Program-made: the position numbers and the translations under genes
Notes under the pieces: generated by a model
Databases searched by the model: none
Told to the model about the DNA's origin: nothing
Seen by the model: the letters and a program-made list of their open reading frames with translations, nothing else
Origin: Mytilus edulis
Taxonomy: Eukaryota; Mollusca; Bivalvia; Mytilida; Mytilidae
NCBI RefSeq assembly: GCF_963676685.1
Contig: NC_092348.1
Coordinates: 12,374,867 to 12,438,866, forward strand
DNA: 64,000 bases
Direction of reading: 5' to 3'
Shown here: positions 33,701 through 44,270 of the stretch, piece by piece
How positions within the stretch are numbered: position 1 is the first letter of the stretch
Layout: the number at the start of each line of letters is the position of its first letter

Positions 33701-36700
33701 CCATTATGCACTTTTTAAACTAATTTTGCCCTTATTTAATGAACCAATTTGAGGGTGAGGGGTACTTTAAACTTAAATACCAAAAAATCTAACGGTTAAA
33801 TCTTGAAAAAAAATTTCAAGAACAACCGACTAGTATAGCACTCCAAATGCTTAGTTTTTAGAAAAAATTAAACGACACATTTTTTTTCCAAAAAAAAAAT
33901 TCTTCTTCAAATACTAGAAGCAGAGCATTCACTTTTCGGGGCTGATTCTGACACCCCCTATTAAATTTCGGCCAAAATTTTATATCTAGAATAAAATACT
34001 TACAAGAAAAGGGTATCAGTGAACTAACATTCACCTCAGCTATCATTATTAGCTATGCTTTTGTCAATTTAGGATTAAGTTTTTAAATTTTTAACATATT
34101 TAACCCCATATTTCAAAAACTTCCAATTTTGGCCGATACTAGTATGTTAAAGATGCTATATTTGAGTTGCCAAATCTTTTAAACCTATGGTTCAAATCTT
34201 TTAAAATTTTTACAAGATGTTTAGGTTGGCCTAGTTTATCAATGAAAAAAAATTAAGAAAAATTAAACGACAGGAATTTTTTGGGGTATAGTGTTGGGTA
34301 CCCCCTTAAGGAGGCTCACGGGTATAAGATTTTCAGAAAAAAAATAAACATTAATTTTTCATTACAAATTTATTTATTACCTTAAGTAGTTGTTACTTTA
34401 TCATATGGTACAAAAATCAATCCACAAAATCAATTCGTGTTGGCCCCAGGTGACTTTTAATATGTAGATATCATTGAAAAAGCTCCAAATTATCTCCCTT
34501 TGGTGCAAAAATGCCATGTTTTGGCATTAAAATTGAAATATCTTTTTTGACTTATCGGTGACCAATATTTTTTATTGTTGTTTTCGAATAAGCTGTACAT
34601 AAACTATATAATTGTAAAATATAAGCGATTTCTGTAATTTTTTTTTTTTTTTATTCGATATTACCGCTATTTCTCCTATTAGTTCAACAGAAAAAAGGAC
34701 ATTAACAAAAATGTATGATTCTTTCGAAGGCAGATTGTGAGCGTAAATGAACAGTGATCCCATTTTTATTTCATTTTTCTATTAAGTATAAGATAAAGTT
34801 CATTTATAGAAAAATATAGAGAAATCCTATATTAAAATAAGAAAAATGATTTAGACCCGCGAGCCCCCTTAAAATAAATATCTTTCATTAACAGCTTACA
34901 CTTTTGAATACAGTGTTGTTGTACTATGTAGTTGTAAGACTTTGCTTATTTCATCTACATTAAAACATTTACTGCTTGTCAGTAGCTTATTTATTTATAA
35001 TCATTCACACTCTAACAAAAGAAAACTGAAAAGTTTTCTTACAAGAGTATTATAATATTATTTATCGCTATTTTGTGCATTTTTCCTTTATCTTTTTTTG
35101 TGATAATTTTTCATATCATTTTACTCGCTCGAGATGGAAAATTATCGCTAGAAAATAAGGAGCCACGTGGCATTGCTAATGAAATTGACAACGTCGTCAT
35201 AGGTAAAATAGTGATAAACAGATTATCAAAGGTCCTCTCAGCTCGATTGCTTTTCTTGCTTTCACCGCGACTGGCTCAAGCTAGAAAATCAATCTCGTTG
35301 AGATAACCAATGATAATCTATAAATACATGCATTATTATTCAAGAAATATAAATACTATGCTGAAATATAGTTTTTCCACAAATCAACTCATCCTATTAC
35401 CTAATATTGACATCTACTGTTATCAAAGTCTTATCACATGGTATTTGTATGAGACTTACACATTATACTTACATTCCATGGGATAAATTTACTGTTTCCT
35501 TCACTATTCTTTGCACTACAAAACAAGTGGTGAATTGCTGGAAAATACATAGAAAAATAGCCTGAAATATTTCTTTAAACCATTCAATTATAATTTGTTT
35601 TAAACCAAAGCAATGAGTCTGGTGTAGCAAATGAAACAATTTTTTGTGTTGAGCACATTGAAGAATGAAAACTCTACTAAAAACTTTTTCACAGAAAGGT
35701 GTTAATATATTTTGTCCAACACAGATTAACAAAGAGGTAATTTACGGTTCAAAAAGATATGATCCTGAAACAAAACTTTTCTCAAACTTTCATTGTATTT
35801 ACAGGCTCATGCAGTGACTTTGACCTTTAAACTACTTACTTAACCCACTAACCTTAAAATTATGTAGTGTTTCTGACTTAAAATTTATAAAGGACTTCTA
35901 TCAATCTGGCATTATCCAGCTTAGACTGGCAAAGGTTGGACAAATGGTTAAAAAAAATAGACATAAAATTGCCCAAATTTCAGTATTATCAATTGTTGGG
36001 TGAAACCTTGACATTTGACCTAATGATCTAAAAACCAGACAAGGTGTTTGTCATCTCATGATACATTACAAAATCAAATTTTGTAAAAGTAAAACATTTG
36101 GAAATCAAAATTTGTCCAAATTTCATTCTATCAATAAATAATAACTTTGACATTTGACCTATTGATCAATAAATCAATATGGGACTCCCTCATCTCATGA
36201 GACATTATCAAACCAAAATTTTTTGATAACAGTTGGATATACAGTTTGAAAGATAATAAACATTGGGGAAAACAAATTTGCTAAAATTTAAATCTACAAA
36301 AAGTTTTTGTGACCTTGACCTTTAAGCTCCTGACCCCAAATTCCACAGGTCATTTAACCATAAAGAGTACATGCTGCTGGTAGATTCTGACTTTTACAAC
36401 AATAAAATACTGCGGATTCCTTATCATTCGTTGGATAAAAATTTTCTTCGATTTAGTGGGTACAGGTGAACCACGAAATTAAATGTTCAACGAATAACTA
36501 AATTTGTATAGGCTTGTAAACAGACTTTGATATTAAAACCAAGAAATTAAATATCCACGAACGCGCAAGTTTTCCCTAATCCATGAAAATTGGTACTCAT
36601 GAAAATAAATGTATCCACAGTATTAAACTTACTTTTTATCAAGGGTTTGTCATTATTGTGTTTAAGAATTTTTATTGCTGCTTCAACTTTACATTTCCAT

Positions 36701-39700
36701 GTCCTACAAAAGAAATTTGTGAAATTATAAAAACAAGAATGTGTCCACAGTAAATGGATGCAACACTGGTACTATCATTTTCTATGTTCAGTAGACAGTG
36801 AAATTTTGGTAAAAACTGTAATTTGGCATTATAATTAGAAAGGTTATATTATAGGTTACATGTGTACTAAGTTTCAAGTTTATTGGACTTCAACTTCATA
36901 AAAAACTACCTTGACCAAAAACTTTAACCTGAAGCGGGACCGACAGACTGACAGAAGAACAGACGAACAAACAGACGCACAGACCGAAAAACATAATGCC
37001 CATAAATGGGACATGAAAATACAGTATACTAGACTATTGTTCTTTAAAAAGCACAAAAATTCTGTCATTCACCTAAGAAGCTTTAATACTACCAAATCTT
37101 TCAACAGACTTATTCACAAGGGAAACGTATAGGTATGATAATAGGTTAAGTTATTAAAGATGGCTTTTTGTTTGAATTCATATAGATTAGCTCATTGAAT
37201 CTTTAGAATAAACACAATTATTTATCTAACAAATATAAGTATATTTAAATTAATTCTCTTCTGCAAAATAGCATTGAACAAAGTACTGAAAGGGATTAAT
37301 GACCAATAGAAACATACCATTATCACACATTGGTAATGTTGTGATAAGTACAAACAAACATCTTAACAAAATACAAAATAAAGTGATGTGGTAATTGATT
37401 GTCATATGCATGATATGAGACAACTAACTATGTACAGGAACCCAAGGAACCCAAATGAGGTTGACTTTTGGTTGCTGTACAACTTTCACTTATGAGCAAA
37501 ATCCATATGGAACAGCAAGCTATACAAGGCTCTAGTTTACCAAAATGCAAAACAATTCATTAAGAAAACCAATGGCCTGAATGATGTAAAAAACAAAAAA
37601 ACAAAAACTATTGTGATATACCTTTACAAACAACAACTGACCTTAACAGGCTTCTAGTTTCGTAATTTTAATTACAATAATTATATATAAACAAACAATA
37701 ATTTAATGGTATTCAATAAAATAACTTTACCTTGAAATAGCATCTCCCTCACACTGAAGAAATATACCTAAATAGTTCTGAAGACATAAGCTCAAAGATT
37801 TCTTCCTTTTTTTGTTGTGTTTCCATCGAGGTTTAGCAACAAGCCTCCTGAAAATAAACATTTTCTTTTTAAATCTAGATTTTCAGTACAATTTACTCTG
37901 TTAACATCGATATTATGGCATATCTCCCTCATTCATGTTTGGTTTGGCTATACTTATGTTTTTCCTAGATTAATGTACATCTTTAATCAGGTATTTAATG
38001 GTTGGTTTTTTTAATTTTTAATTTTGGCGTCTACAAATCATCATCATGAGCTTTTTATTTGTACATCTGATGCAGTAAAATCAGTACCGTTAAAAGTAAT
38101 TATACATACAATGTATAATTAAGTTGCAAAAGATAAATTTCAAACATTTCCAGAAATATGTAATCAGCACATTGACCCTTAAGATTGAAGTACATCCAAG
38201 AGTATGCACAAAAATAACAAGCAGTTTATATAGATATCATGCATGATAAACAAGTACACTGATTGATGCCCCACCCACACTATCATTTTCTATGTTCAGT
38301 AAACCAGGAAATTGGGATTAAACTCTAATTTGGCATAAAAATAATAAAAATCATATCATAGGGAACATTAAATTTGTACTAAGTTTTAAGTTTTAAGTTT
38401 CAAGTTGATCGGACTTCAACTTCATCAAAAACTACCTTGACTAAAAACTTTAACCTGAAGCGGATAGACGGATGAACAGACAAACTTGTGAATGGACGTA
38501 CAGACCGAAAAACATAATGCCCATAAGTGGGGCATAAAAATATATTATCATATAAAGATAAGTCACCATACTGTTTTCAAAGCAGAGGTTGTGAAAGTTG
38601 ACACATTTTGTAAGCATTATATAGGAAAAAAGTTAATTACTATCTGAACAGAGAGAAAATGTAATGACAGAAATTTGAAATCAAAGAGATGACAACAAAC
38701 AAACAAACAAATACTTTAGCAGAGTCTCACCTCTTAAGACAGCTTTAATAAAATACTTTTAAAAAGAAAAAGAAAATTTTGAGTCACCTGATGCCTATGT
38801 TATTTCTGCTTTAACACAATAAAACAAATGTTTTACTATAAATTCCTTTATAAATTTTAGTTGTTAAGTCATCTCCTCTTATACAGCTGGGTAAAACATT
38901 TTTAAATCAACCAAAATATATTCTGTATTTGAAAAATGATTCATAACAATAAGATAAAATTACAATAAATGTAAAACGTCTGACTTACAACATTGTACAA
39001 ATAAATTGCATTCATACCTGAAATTTGGTTCAACTGATTAAAAATTTACCTTTTACATTCAAAGATTACAGAACTTAATAACTCCTTAGAATCATGTGTT
39101 CTATCGCCTTTCTTGCCTAATCCCATGCCCCTCCTTCCCCCCCCCAAAAAAAAGAAAAGTTAATGTACTCTTGTAATGTCAATACCATCACATAATGATG
39201 ATAATGGTAGTTTCAAATTACTACATGTTCGGTATATTTTCAAGTACAAAATTCATTTTTAAAACAATAACCGAGTTCAAATACCCCCTGTATTGCACAT
39301 ATTTTATCTATCAAAGGGGGAAAATATAAATATCTTAGAGAAATGAAGGCTTCAGAGCAAATGCAATGTGATTTCCATTTATATATTTTTTTATTCCAAG
39401 GGACATTATATATTACTAGTTAAAATATTTGATCAGCAGTGATTTTTGAAAGTGTCAAAGACATTGCTGATATAAACCTACGATAAAAGATTCATAAATT
39501 CTGGCAAGAATAGTACAACCAAGGATAAAACTTTTTTACAAATAATTAATTGGTGATGAAAAAAGTTTCATAAAAATCTGGTAAAAATTGTACACACGGG
39601 CGCAGCTATGTAATTTTTCATATAAAGAGTAATTTCGAGGGCCATAACTCTTCTAAAAATAATTGCTCACCACAAATTTTTGAACTCATTCAAGACATTG

Positions 39701-42472
39701 CTGATATCATGGATATATAACTATGATATAAGTTTCATTAAATTCTGGCAAATTATACATGTGAGAGCGCTTACAAGACAGGACAAACAGATGGAGGGAC
39801 ACCCAGTATTTCTATGTCCCTGTAAAATGTTCAATTGAGACATAAATAGGAAATGACAACTACAAACAGAGAACTTACAAAAATGATTGATAAAATATGT
39901 ACTTACCATGAAAGATTCCCTTTCATACAAGGTGGGCTTAACTGTTTCCTTTTAAATTTTCCAATATCTTCAATTGTATATTTAAATGTAACTTCATCAG
40001 TATGTTTATCTGAAATATATTGCATGGATTGAGAAATAATTGGGCTGAATTTTGGTGAAGTATTTTTCGCATACTTGATTCAAAAAGTAAAAAATAAAGT
40101 CTTAGATGTACGACTTTTTGTTTTAGTTGTTATAGGCTTAGAACTAGCGGTCACTAACTGAGAGTACCCTCAGGTCTGTACAAAGCATCTTTTTGCTGCC
40201 ACATCCATTTTGGGTTTTAGTTAGATATATTAAACCCTTTTCAACTGATTTTTTAAGTTTGTGCTTAAGTGGTACTGTTACACAACTGTTCCAGGTTAGG
40301 GGAGGGTTACTTTGCACTTTCAAACTAGTTTAACCCTGTCACATTCTGTATTTGCCTGCTCCAAGGCAGGAGTCTGTAATTCAGTGGTTGTTGAGCGTTG
40401 CTGTAAATCATATTTGTTTTTAATTTATTAATTTGTACATTAATCATTTATCATTTTTAGGCCTTTCAAAGCTGACTATGAGGTATGGGTTTTACCATAC
40501 CTGTCAACCTGTGATATTGAAAATGCAGATCATGACCTGCATTGAAGAATCAAATCTCAGGTCATAACGCGTACGAACTTTTTCGAGCTGAATTTCAGTA
40601 TTTATGGTACATTTTCTTATAATGTATATCAAAGATACCAAAACATCCATGCATGTTCACTTGGTTAAGTCATTTTAAATCTTATTTATTATTATTTCAT
40701 TGCACTTTTAAAGATTTTTATAAATTTGTGTAACACAGTCTTATGTTCTTTACTTTTTGTCATCATTTAAATTTATTTTTCAAATGTAATTTTAAAATGA
40801 GACTACTGGCTATGTAGCCTTTAAACATACCATGTAGAGGTATTACATTTATGAATATTCATCAAAATCAATCTCAAGGCTAAGAAATACGGGTGAAATC
40901 AGGTCATTTTCGGAATTCCCGGGTTATTTCAATGACCCGGCGGGTGTCCCGGGTGACCCTCAGAATTGTGAAAATCTCGGGTCACACCCGCAGAATACGG
41001 GTCAGTTGACAAGTATGGTTTTACTTGTTGTTGAAGGCCGTACTGACATTTATGGTTGTCAATTTCTGTGTCATACCACATCTTTTTTTTTATATAGATA
41101 ACTCATTTGTGCTTATTATAGTTTTAAGCCTTCTAAAATAAGATATACAAATAAGACAGATGGCTCAAACTGCCTATTATGTCATATTTAAGGATTTTGC
41201 CTATTATCATGATTATCTTGAATATTAATACCACAGTCAATGTAAACTGCATCAGAAATACAAGATACACAAACCACCATTAAAACTATTAATATTTCAA
41301 TGATCTCCTTATAGGAGTTATTCTCCTGAAAAGATGATGTTTGAGCAATGTTTTGGCGTTTCAGCTTATTATATAGACATGCTAGAACACTGTTTATACA
41401 TGTATGTTTCAAGATGATAGATAGAAATGCTAACATTGATTAAAAAAAATCTTGACTTATAAACATATTACCATGATTAGTTTGTTCAGGTATATAATTG
41501 TCACAGTCAATACACACTTCATCAGGTGTATTCTCCTTGTTGAGGTAGAAATGATCAGGTAATTGTAATCTTCTGGCTTTATCAATCTCATCTGTTGATG
41601 CCTCGTCTACTTTAATGATTTCAATGTCATCAGAATCTATAAAGAATACTATTTGTATTTTTATCGCTTACTTTTTTTTTTTAAAGAACATGTTATAAAT
41701 TTATGTCTATCTAATTTTGTAGAAACAGAGTCCTGTGACCCCAATTTTCATCTTTATTTTTTCAAAAGCTCATAAGAACTATCTCCTCATATTTCATTTT
41801 AAAATTCTGAGTACATATTTCATTTTAGATATATACTGTATAGGGGTATTTAAATTATTGATAAATTTGTTTTTGAGGAGGTAATTTTCTATGGATATAA
41901 AACTTCATGAAAATCAGGAAATTTGAACTTTACTACTTTATATGCAACCAAAGTTCTGTCTGACAGAATGATTCTTGTCTGACATTTTGCCGGTCAGACA
42001 GAGTTTGGGATACATTGCGACCATGATCTAGCTGTGTCCTGTAGTGACAATAGAGCCTAATTGACTAACATGGCTAAACATGTGCGAAATCAACATTTCC
42101 TTGTTCAATTCAAAAAAGAAAATAGTCAGTTAGAATCTGTGGATTCATAATATTTGTGGGGTACCCATTGTCGTGGATTTCGTGGGTAGAGATAAACTAC
42201 AAATTTAAATGTTTGACGAATTAAAATGTCTATAAGTTAGTTTAAAGCAGACATTGGCAAAACTACAAAATAAAACATCCACTAAAATTTTTTTTAAAGT
42301 TTTTCTCAATCCACAAAAATTGGTACCCATGAAAATGAATGAATCCACATTATGTACATCAAACATACCTGAAGTCTTCTTTCTATCTTTTTTTAAAGCT
42401 GCCATCTCATTAAGTCACAAATGTTACGAGCAATAATTGGAGATTAAAATGATGGTTAAGTCTAGCAATTAT
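26852..42472 (-). CDS. MATH-domain protein with RNA polymerase II CTD-like heptad tail (chimeric gene)
   Basis: CDS exons on the minus strand: 42369-42405 (exon continues as 5'UTR to 42472), 41472-41636, 39907-40009, 37731-37847, 36633-36703, 35473-35537, 31989-32082, 26852-27738. Every junction is GT/AG and all phases match, giving about 512 aa. Architecture: a short basic start ([12 protein letters not shown]); an acidic segment with the SIM-like [10 protein letters not shown] and a RanBP2-like [11 protein letters not shown] motif with a CxxC pair (about 13-67); a complete MATH/TRAF domain most like that of USP7 (about 68-215: [53 protein letters not shown]); a Pro/Ser-rich spacer; and 29 heptads of YSPTSPS type (about 300-512). 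No ubiquitin protease and no RPB1 core follow. I know no family with this combination. Function is unknown; the tail suggests nuclear binding of CTD readers. Confidence 0.85.
28490..29602. mobile_element. 1.1-kb TIR element with 5-bp TSD AGACA, intronic in the MATH-CTD gene
   Basis: Ends CAGGGGTGTGGAAAT and ATTTCCACACCCCTG are perfect inverses. AGACA at 28485-28489 and 29603-29607. Subterminal repeats of ACTTGTCCGG/ACTTGTCC occur at both ends. No transposase frame. Confidence 0.88.
29690..31000. mobile_element. Element carrying a homogeneous 169-bp tandem array
   Basis: Flanked by short inverted ends (CATACCCCACG near 29700; CGTGGGGTATAA near 30990). Inside are a diverged first unit, six nearly identical 169-bp units (GGGGCGTAACTCCTAG ... 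AAATAAGTTCAAA) and a partial unit running into a (GACGGACT)n microsatellite. The 69-codon frames repeated on the minus strand are a consequence of the array. Confidence 0.85.
31989..32082 (-). CDS. MATH-CTD gene exon 7 (end of MATH domain)
   Basis: Encodes [20 protein letters not shown] followed by IKSD, the terminal L-DP--G-I--D-V--EV-V block of MATH domains. Acceptor TGTTTGACAG, donor GTAAAC, leaving phase 1. Confidence 0.88.
33000..33720 (+). repeat. Dispersed repeat with GGTCAAGGTCA-like words
   Basis: Begins near TGCCCCTGCAACTGAATGTC and has a CCGTCTGTCC microsatellite. Two diverged units contain AAGGTCACAT..AGGTCA and CATGATGATACATCCACATG. No coding support. Confidence 0.6.
34310..34868. 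mobile_element. 559-bp element with TTAA target duplication
   Basis: TTAA at 34306-34309 and 34869-34872 flank inverted ends GGAGGCTCACGGGT and ACCCGCGAGCCCCC. TTAA duplication points to a piggyBac- or Kolobok-type non-autonomous element. Lies in an intron of the MATH-CTD gene. Confidence 0.75.
35473..35537 (-). CDS. MATH-CTD gene exon 6 (MATH domain)
   Basis: Encodes [20 protein letters not shown], matching the ISHLF-----GFS-FM-W block. The Asp-Trp pair that lines the peptide groove of USP7 (D164, W165) is replaced by Ser-Glu. Donor GTAAGT, acceptor TATTTTCCAG. Confidence 0.87.
36407..36624. mobile_element. MITE ending beside a splice donor (family D)
   Basis: Ends AATACTGCGGAT and ATCCACAGTATT. 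Internal AACCACGAAATTAAATGTTC and CATGAAAATTGGTACTCATG. Its right end lies 8 bp from exon 5 of the MATH-CTD gene, just outside the GTAAGT donor. Confidence 0.8.
36633..36703 (-). CDS. MATH-CTD gene exon 5 (MATH domain)
   Basis: Encodes [20 protein letters not shown], corresponding to the SW-C-A-A-L-I-N--D block. Donor GTAAGT. The miniature element at 36407-36624 ends only 8 bp from this exon. Confidence 0.85.
36733..37020 (-). repeat. Dispersed repeat family A, in an intron of the MATH-CTD gene
   Basis: Same layout as the other copies: AACAAGAATGTGTCCACAGT, single unit, GACAGACTGACAGAAGAACA, CATAATGCCC. Confidence 0.88.
37731..37847 (-). CDS. MATH-CTD gene exon 4 (MATH domain)
   Basis: Encodes RLVAKPRW, then a Lys/Arg-rich loop (HNKKRKK), then [15 protein letters not shown]. 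This matches the W-I-V-PR---------S-GFFLQC block of the USP7 MATH domain. Acceptor TTTATTTTCAG. Confidence 0.88.
38249..38545 (-). repeat. Dispersed repeat family A, in an intron of the MATH-CTD gene
   Basis: Diverged copy with a small internal duplication of AGTTTTAAGTTTTAAGTTTCAAG split over the unit start. Ends CATAATGCCCATAAGTGGGG. Confidence 0.85.
38546..39906. other. Intronic, low-grade repeats
   Basis: Between exons 3 and 4 of the MATH-CTD gene. Two diverged units at 39.44-39.78 kb share GACATTGCTGATAT and AAATTCTGGCAA and end in a GGACAAACAGATGGAGGGAC microsatellite. Confidence 0.5.
39907..40009 (-). CDS. MATH-CTD gene exon 3 (start of MATH domain)
   Basis: Encodes [20 protein letters not shown] followed by [11 protein letters not shown]. 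This is the first strand and loop of MATH domains (F-W/Y-TIE-F-KL---LSPP----NLPW), closest to USP7. Acceptor ATATTTCAG, donor GTAAGT. Confidence 0.88.
40150..41092 (+). repeat. Dispersed repeat family B, interrupted at 40496
   Basis: CCAGGTTAGGGGAGGGTT, GGCCTTTCAAAGCTGACTAT then, after the insertion, TTGTTGAAGGCCGTACTGAC and CATACCACATC. Confidence 0.8.
40496..41017. mobile_element. 522-bp TIR element with 7-bp TSD GTTTTAC
   Basis: Ends CATACCTGTCAAC and GTTGACAAGTATG. GTTTTAC at 40489-40495 and 41018-41024. Subterminal GGGT-rich words (CCCGGGTTATT, CGGGTGTCCCGGGTGACC) on one side. Inserted into family B within intron 2 of the MATH-CTD gene. Confidence 0.85.
41472..41636 (-). CDS. MATH-CTD gene exon 2 (RanBP2-like LPDHFYL motif)
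   Basis: 55 residues. [15 protein letters not shown] has the acidic-flanked hydrophobic core of a SUMO-interacting motif. [20 protein letters not shown] and the following VCIDCDN resemble the segment ARKFFLPDHFYLYEKKPSCP encoded by the RanBP2-like gene at 49.9-51.2 kb. Acceptor TCTTTATAG, donor GTAATA. Confidence 0.82.
42129..42360. mobile_element. MITE family D, second copy
   Basis: Ends TCTGTGGATTCATAATAT and AATGAATCCACATTATG. Shares the ATCCACAAAAATTGGTACCC block with the 36407 copy. It ends within 10 bp of exon 1 of the MATH-CTD gene. Confidence 0.75.
42369..42472 (-). CDS. MATH-CTD gene exon 1 (5'UTR plus 12 codons)
   Basis: Starts after a strong acceptor (TTATACTTTTTTCAG), so at least one upstream non-coding exon must exist. 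ATG at 42405 is preceded by an in-frame TGA, which fixes the start. Encodes [12 protein letters not shown], donor GTATGT. Confidence 0.8.
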
Positions 42473-43014
42473 CTGAAAAAAGTATAAAAAAAATTAGTAT
42501 GTGTAAATACTTAGGCAATACATTAAATTACAACATGTACAATATAAGAAATGTTAGTACTCTAATGATAGTCTTGTTTTAATACACAATGTTATAAGAA
42601 ATGTAACTCCAACTTTAATATAAAATGTTATGACAACTGTTCAGTACCCATACTCTTACATAAGTTAAATAAAATGCAAATGAATAATGTTAGCAGGGAT
42701 ATTATTCTGTTACCTTTAACATTGCATGGAACATTTGAATGTTATCATCAATTCAAAATGAAGTAAAAATACAAGTTACAACTTGGGTATAATAAAGTTC
42801 ACATCTTTAAGTATAACTAGATATGTTAAATGGATGTTGGCATAGAGAGACTTAATACCCCTTTGCATGCATTTTAGTTGCTGCTGTGAAATTCTGTGTT
42901 AAGATTAAGACATTTTGACATTTAAGGCTTTCCTATTTTCCTTTCATATAATCATTGCTTCTGCTTTAAGTTGACACATGGTTACTGATAAGTCAATCTG
43001 ACAAAAATATACTG

Positions 43015-43265
43015 ACTTGGGAACAAAGTCTGAAGCTCTTTTAGTTTAAGGGATGTACATGTATCAGAACCCTGTCACATCCATATTGTGTTTTTGTTAG
43101 ATGTATTTTGCCCTAGGGCTTTTCAACTGATTTTTAAAGTTTGTTTTTAAGTGGTACTGTTACACTACTATTCCAGGTTAGGGGAGGGTTGGTGCCTTCA
43201 AATTTGTTTAACACCACCACATTCTGTATGTGCTTGTCTAAAGTCAGGAGCCTGTAATTGTGTTT
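43015..43265 (+). repeat. Dispersed repeat family B, 5' half
   Basis: CACATCCATATTGTGTTTTT, AAGTGGTACTGTTACACTAC and CCAGGTTAGGGGAGGGTTGG match the family B copy at 40150. Confidence 0.75.
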
Positions 43266-43335
43266 GCAGGAGAGGTAAAAATTATAATAGAATAACATTA
43301 CATTACTGTTATTTTGACTTCTCTGGATAAAGATG

Positions 43336-43390
43336 ACACCAATGTGAGTTGAGTTAGTCCCTCATGTAGAACATCTTGTACATTCCTTAA
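43336..43390 (-). other. Possible unplaced exon
   Basis: After an acceptor-like TTTATATTTTTAAG one frame reads NVQDVLHEGLTQLTLVSSLS then REVKIT, followed by a GTAATG donor-like site or, if read through, a stop. The composition looks coding but no homologue is recognised and no in-frame partner was found. It could be an alternative leader exon of the MATH-CTD gene, which lies in this intron. Confidence 0.25.
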
Positions 43391-43496
43391 AAATATAAAT
43401 ATTTGTTTTCAAAAAAATTATTATATAACTAGTCCAGTCAATCTAGCATACAGAAGATTTTTAAGTTTTAATCTTTAGCATATAATACCCCAAATA

Positions 43497-44270
43497 TACA
43501 CAGTAAAAAGTCCCATAAAATCTAACTTGAGGAAGACTTAAAAAAATCACCATTTAAAATTCCTATGGAGGTTTGCATTGAAAAGGGAGATAACTCTTGT
43601 AAAAAAAGACAGATATCAATAAAACTTGATACAAAATTATAACCTTACAACTTCTATTCATCAGAATGTATTGATTTTTGATTTTGTAGTGGTCTTACGA
43701 GTATAACAAACAACTCTAAAGGGGTTTTCATATCTTTTATCAAGCTATAATCTAGATTTTGTTATTCATTAATTGACCATTTATTAAATTTTTCAACATG
43801 TTAAGATAAAGAATCTCAAATTTAATAAAAATAATTAAACATGTATTCTACTTTTTGTGGTTAAAAGTTTCTTTAGACAAGTAAGATGCTGAAAAAATAT
43901 AATATACAGATATAAACAATACCAAATTTTCACATTATTTTTCAAAATGGTCAGAAAGCTTCAAACATTGTCAAATCTGCAATTTCTTAAATGAAAAATG
44001 CAAAAAATAAAAAAAAACTACCCATAACACTTTGGTTTTGTACATTTCATGAGCAGAAAATTATATAATTTAGTCAAAAACAAACTTATTACCCCATCAA
44101 AGTATCATACTTTACATAAATTTCAAGAAAATTAACCAAAAACTGACAAAAAAAAACCCTAATTTTTGCGGAGTTATCTCCCCTGCAATGTTAATTCCAT
44201 AAGAAGTTAAAAATGATGATTTTGAGTTTTCCTCAAGTTAGATTTATTGGGACTTTTTTCTGTATATATT
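43497..44270. repeat. Inverted-repeat element, arms over 100 bp
   Basis: AAAAAGTCCCATAAAATCTA and ACTTGAGGAAGACT (from 43508) recur inverted at 44220-44255. GGGAGATAACTC near 43590 pairs with GAGTTATCTCCC near 44170. About 540 bp lies between the inner ends. Confidence 0.75.
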
